The position numbers and the translations under genes were made by a program. Positions 14,063 to 15,025 of a stretch of DNA of 15,025 nucleotides are shown here, in pieces (position 1 is the first letter of the stretch; every line of letters starts with the position of its first letter). The notes beneath the pieces were generated by a model. It was not told where the DNA came from and searched no databases. It saw only the letters and a list, made by a program, of their open reading frames with translations. Source of the DNA: CAVSUR01 sp052143655 (lineage in GTDB: Bacteria; Actinomycetota; Actinomycetes; Streptosporangiales; Streptosporangiaceae). The stretch is from contig JBKQSL010000286.1 in NCBI GenBank assembly GCA_052143655.1, positions 1-15,025 on the forward strand, given 5' to 3'.

Positions 14063-15025
14063 TTACCTCACCGCCGCAATGGTTTTCCTGAGGCTGGCCA
14101 GGTCCTGGGTGGTAATGCCGACGGGCCGCATGACGGCATTCCACCCGTCGACGTATTCGGCCGAGTACCTGTGGCCGTGCCCGTCCGGAACGCCGGTTGC
14201 GAACGGGAGGTCGGCGGTGACCTGCCAGAAGGTCACGAATGGCAGCCAGAACATGCCCTTGAGCACGTCCTTGCCGGGAGGCTCGCTGATCCAGTCCGGC
14301 TCGCTGAAGATCAGGTGCGGGCTCCACCAGACGATCGGGTCGGACGGGTGCAGCATGTAGAGGATCCGGCTGCCTTCCCAGGGCTGGCCCCCCGGCGGGA
14401 TCCCCGTTGTCGGATCGTTCGCGAACCGCACAATCTGACCGTCCTGGTAGACGGGCTGGACCTCTGGGCTGCCGGGGTCGCGGTCGTCGCTGAATTGCCG
14501 GAACAGCGCGTTGAAATTGGGCGGCCCTGCGAACAGCGCGCCGGAGGTGCGGTTAGCTAGGTCGTTTTCGCCGGTAAAGGCCGCCTCGCCGCCGAACGAC
14601 CCCAGGCTTTCCCCGGCAACGAAGAGCCTGGGGCGGTGGTCGGCGGGCAACTTCACCCAAGCGCCATAGACCGCGTCGAACAACGCCCGGCCCGCCGCGA
14701 GGGCCTTGGACTGGTCGACCAGATAGGAAATCCAGGACGGCAGGTAGGAGTACTGGATCGCCACCGTCGCGCAGTCGCCGCCGCTGAGGTACTCGAACGT
14801 GTCCGCCAGCGCCGGGTCCACCCAGCCGCTGCCGGTCGTCGTCACCACGACCAGGTTCTTGCGCTGGAAACCGCCCGCGCGCTGAAGGTCCCTGACCGCG
14901 AGCGCGGCCTGGGCCGGCGCGCCGGCGGCTGACGCCAGTCCCGCGTAGATCCTGATCGGCTCCATGGCCGGATGGTGAGTGAACTTCTCAATATCACCCG
15001 GTGACGGGCCCTTGCCGATGAAGTT
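14063..15025 (-). CDS. Abhydrolase_9-type alpha/beta hydrolase, C-terminal part (runs off the window)
   Basis: The window shows the last 320 residues; the frame stays open to base 15025. The ATG at 14965 is probably internal, because the 20 codons before it (NFIGKGPSPGDIEKF...) look like normal family sequence. The motifs fit the catalytic domain of the actinobacterial PF10081 family: PIRIYAGLASA, VVTTTGSGWVDP, GGDCATVAIQYSYLPSW, FVAGESLGSFGGE with the nucleophile serine in GESLG, GALFAGPPNFNALF and RDPGSPEVQP. Family members usually carry an N-terminal membrane domain (Abhydrolase_9_N), which would lie beyond the window. The natural substrate is not known to me; an esterase acting on envelope lipids is a guess. 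The hairpin after its stop and the 199-nt gap suggest it is not part of the arc operon. Confidence 0.88.
   Translation of the reverse strand, partial: NFIGKGPSPGDIEKFTHHPAMEPIRIYAGLASAAGAPAQAALAVRDLQRAGGFQRKNLVVVTTTGSGWVDPALADTFEYLSGGDCATVAIQYSYLPSWISYLVDQSKALAAGRALFDAVYGAWVKLPADHRPRLFVAGESLGSFGGEAAFTGENDLANRTSGALFAGPPNFNALFRQFSDDRDPGSPEVQPVYQDGQIVRFANDPTTGIPPGGQPWEGSRILYMLHPSDPIVWWSPHLIFSEPDWISEPPGKDVLKGMFWLPFVTFWQVTADLPFATGVPDGHGHRYSAEYVDGWNAVMRPVGITTQDLASLRKTIAAVR

Overview
The window is very GC-rich, with strong G/C preference at third codon positions, frequent GTG starts and short GGAGG-type ribosome binding sites. This suggests a high-GC actinobacterium, probably a soil Streptosporangiales- or Streptomyces-like organism. 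That is inferred from composition and protein style; no rRNA or other phylogenetic marker is present.

Left part, plus strand (1-4519). The first 39 bases are the last 12 codons and stop of a gene whose tail matches the end of the complete gene at 279-1907. The two copies also share the non-coding block after the stop. The window therefore opens inside a tandem or dispersed repeat of a family of about 540 residues with no function I can name and a C-terminal winged-helix-like segment. Next comes a large membrane protein (2171-4519): a degenerate PAP2-like N-terminus, a kinase-like middle and a C-terminal LPG_synthase_TM (flippase-like) domain. Its reading frame does not match the best ribosome binding site upstream.

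Junction (4520-4770). A non-coding stretch between convergent genes carries two interlocked inverted repeats, a strong hairpin at the antiporter stop and, on the minus strand, what looks like a short relic of a type I restriction specificity subunit (HsdS).

Right part, minus strand (4771-15025). Read in the direction of transcription, the order is: the end of an Abhydrolase_9-type alpha/beta hydrolase that runs in from beyond the window; carbamate kinase (arcC); a possible 64-residue small ORF; an APC-superfamily permease; a P2-like P-type ATPase; arginine deiminase (arcA); catabolic ornithine carbamoyltransferase (arcB); and a CPA1 cation/proton antiporter. Together arcA, arcB and arcC form a complete arginine deiminase pathway: arginine to citrulline plus NH3, citrulline plus phosphate to ornithine plus carbamoyl phosphate, then ATP from ADP. 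Placing an ion pump and permease inside the arc cluster and an antiporter just after it suggests a module for ATP supply and pH/ion balance under energy limitation, acid or low oxygen.

The most unusual gene is the P-type ATPase. Its phosphorylation machinery is intact, but the residues expected to bind Ca2+ or Na+ in TM4 and TM6 are replaced, so its substrate cannot be read from the family. No tRNA, rRNA, CRISPR array or complete insertion sequence was seen.
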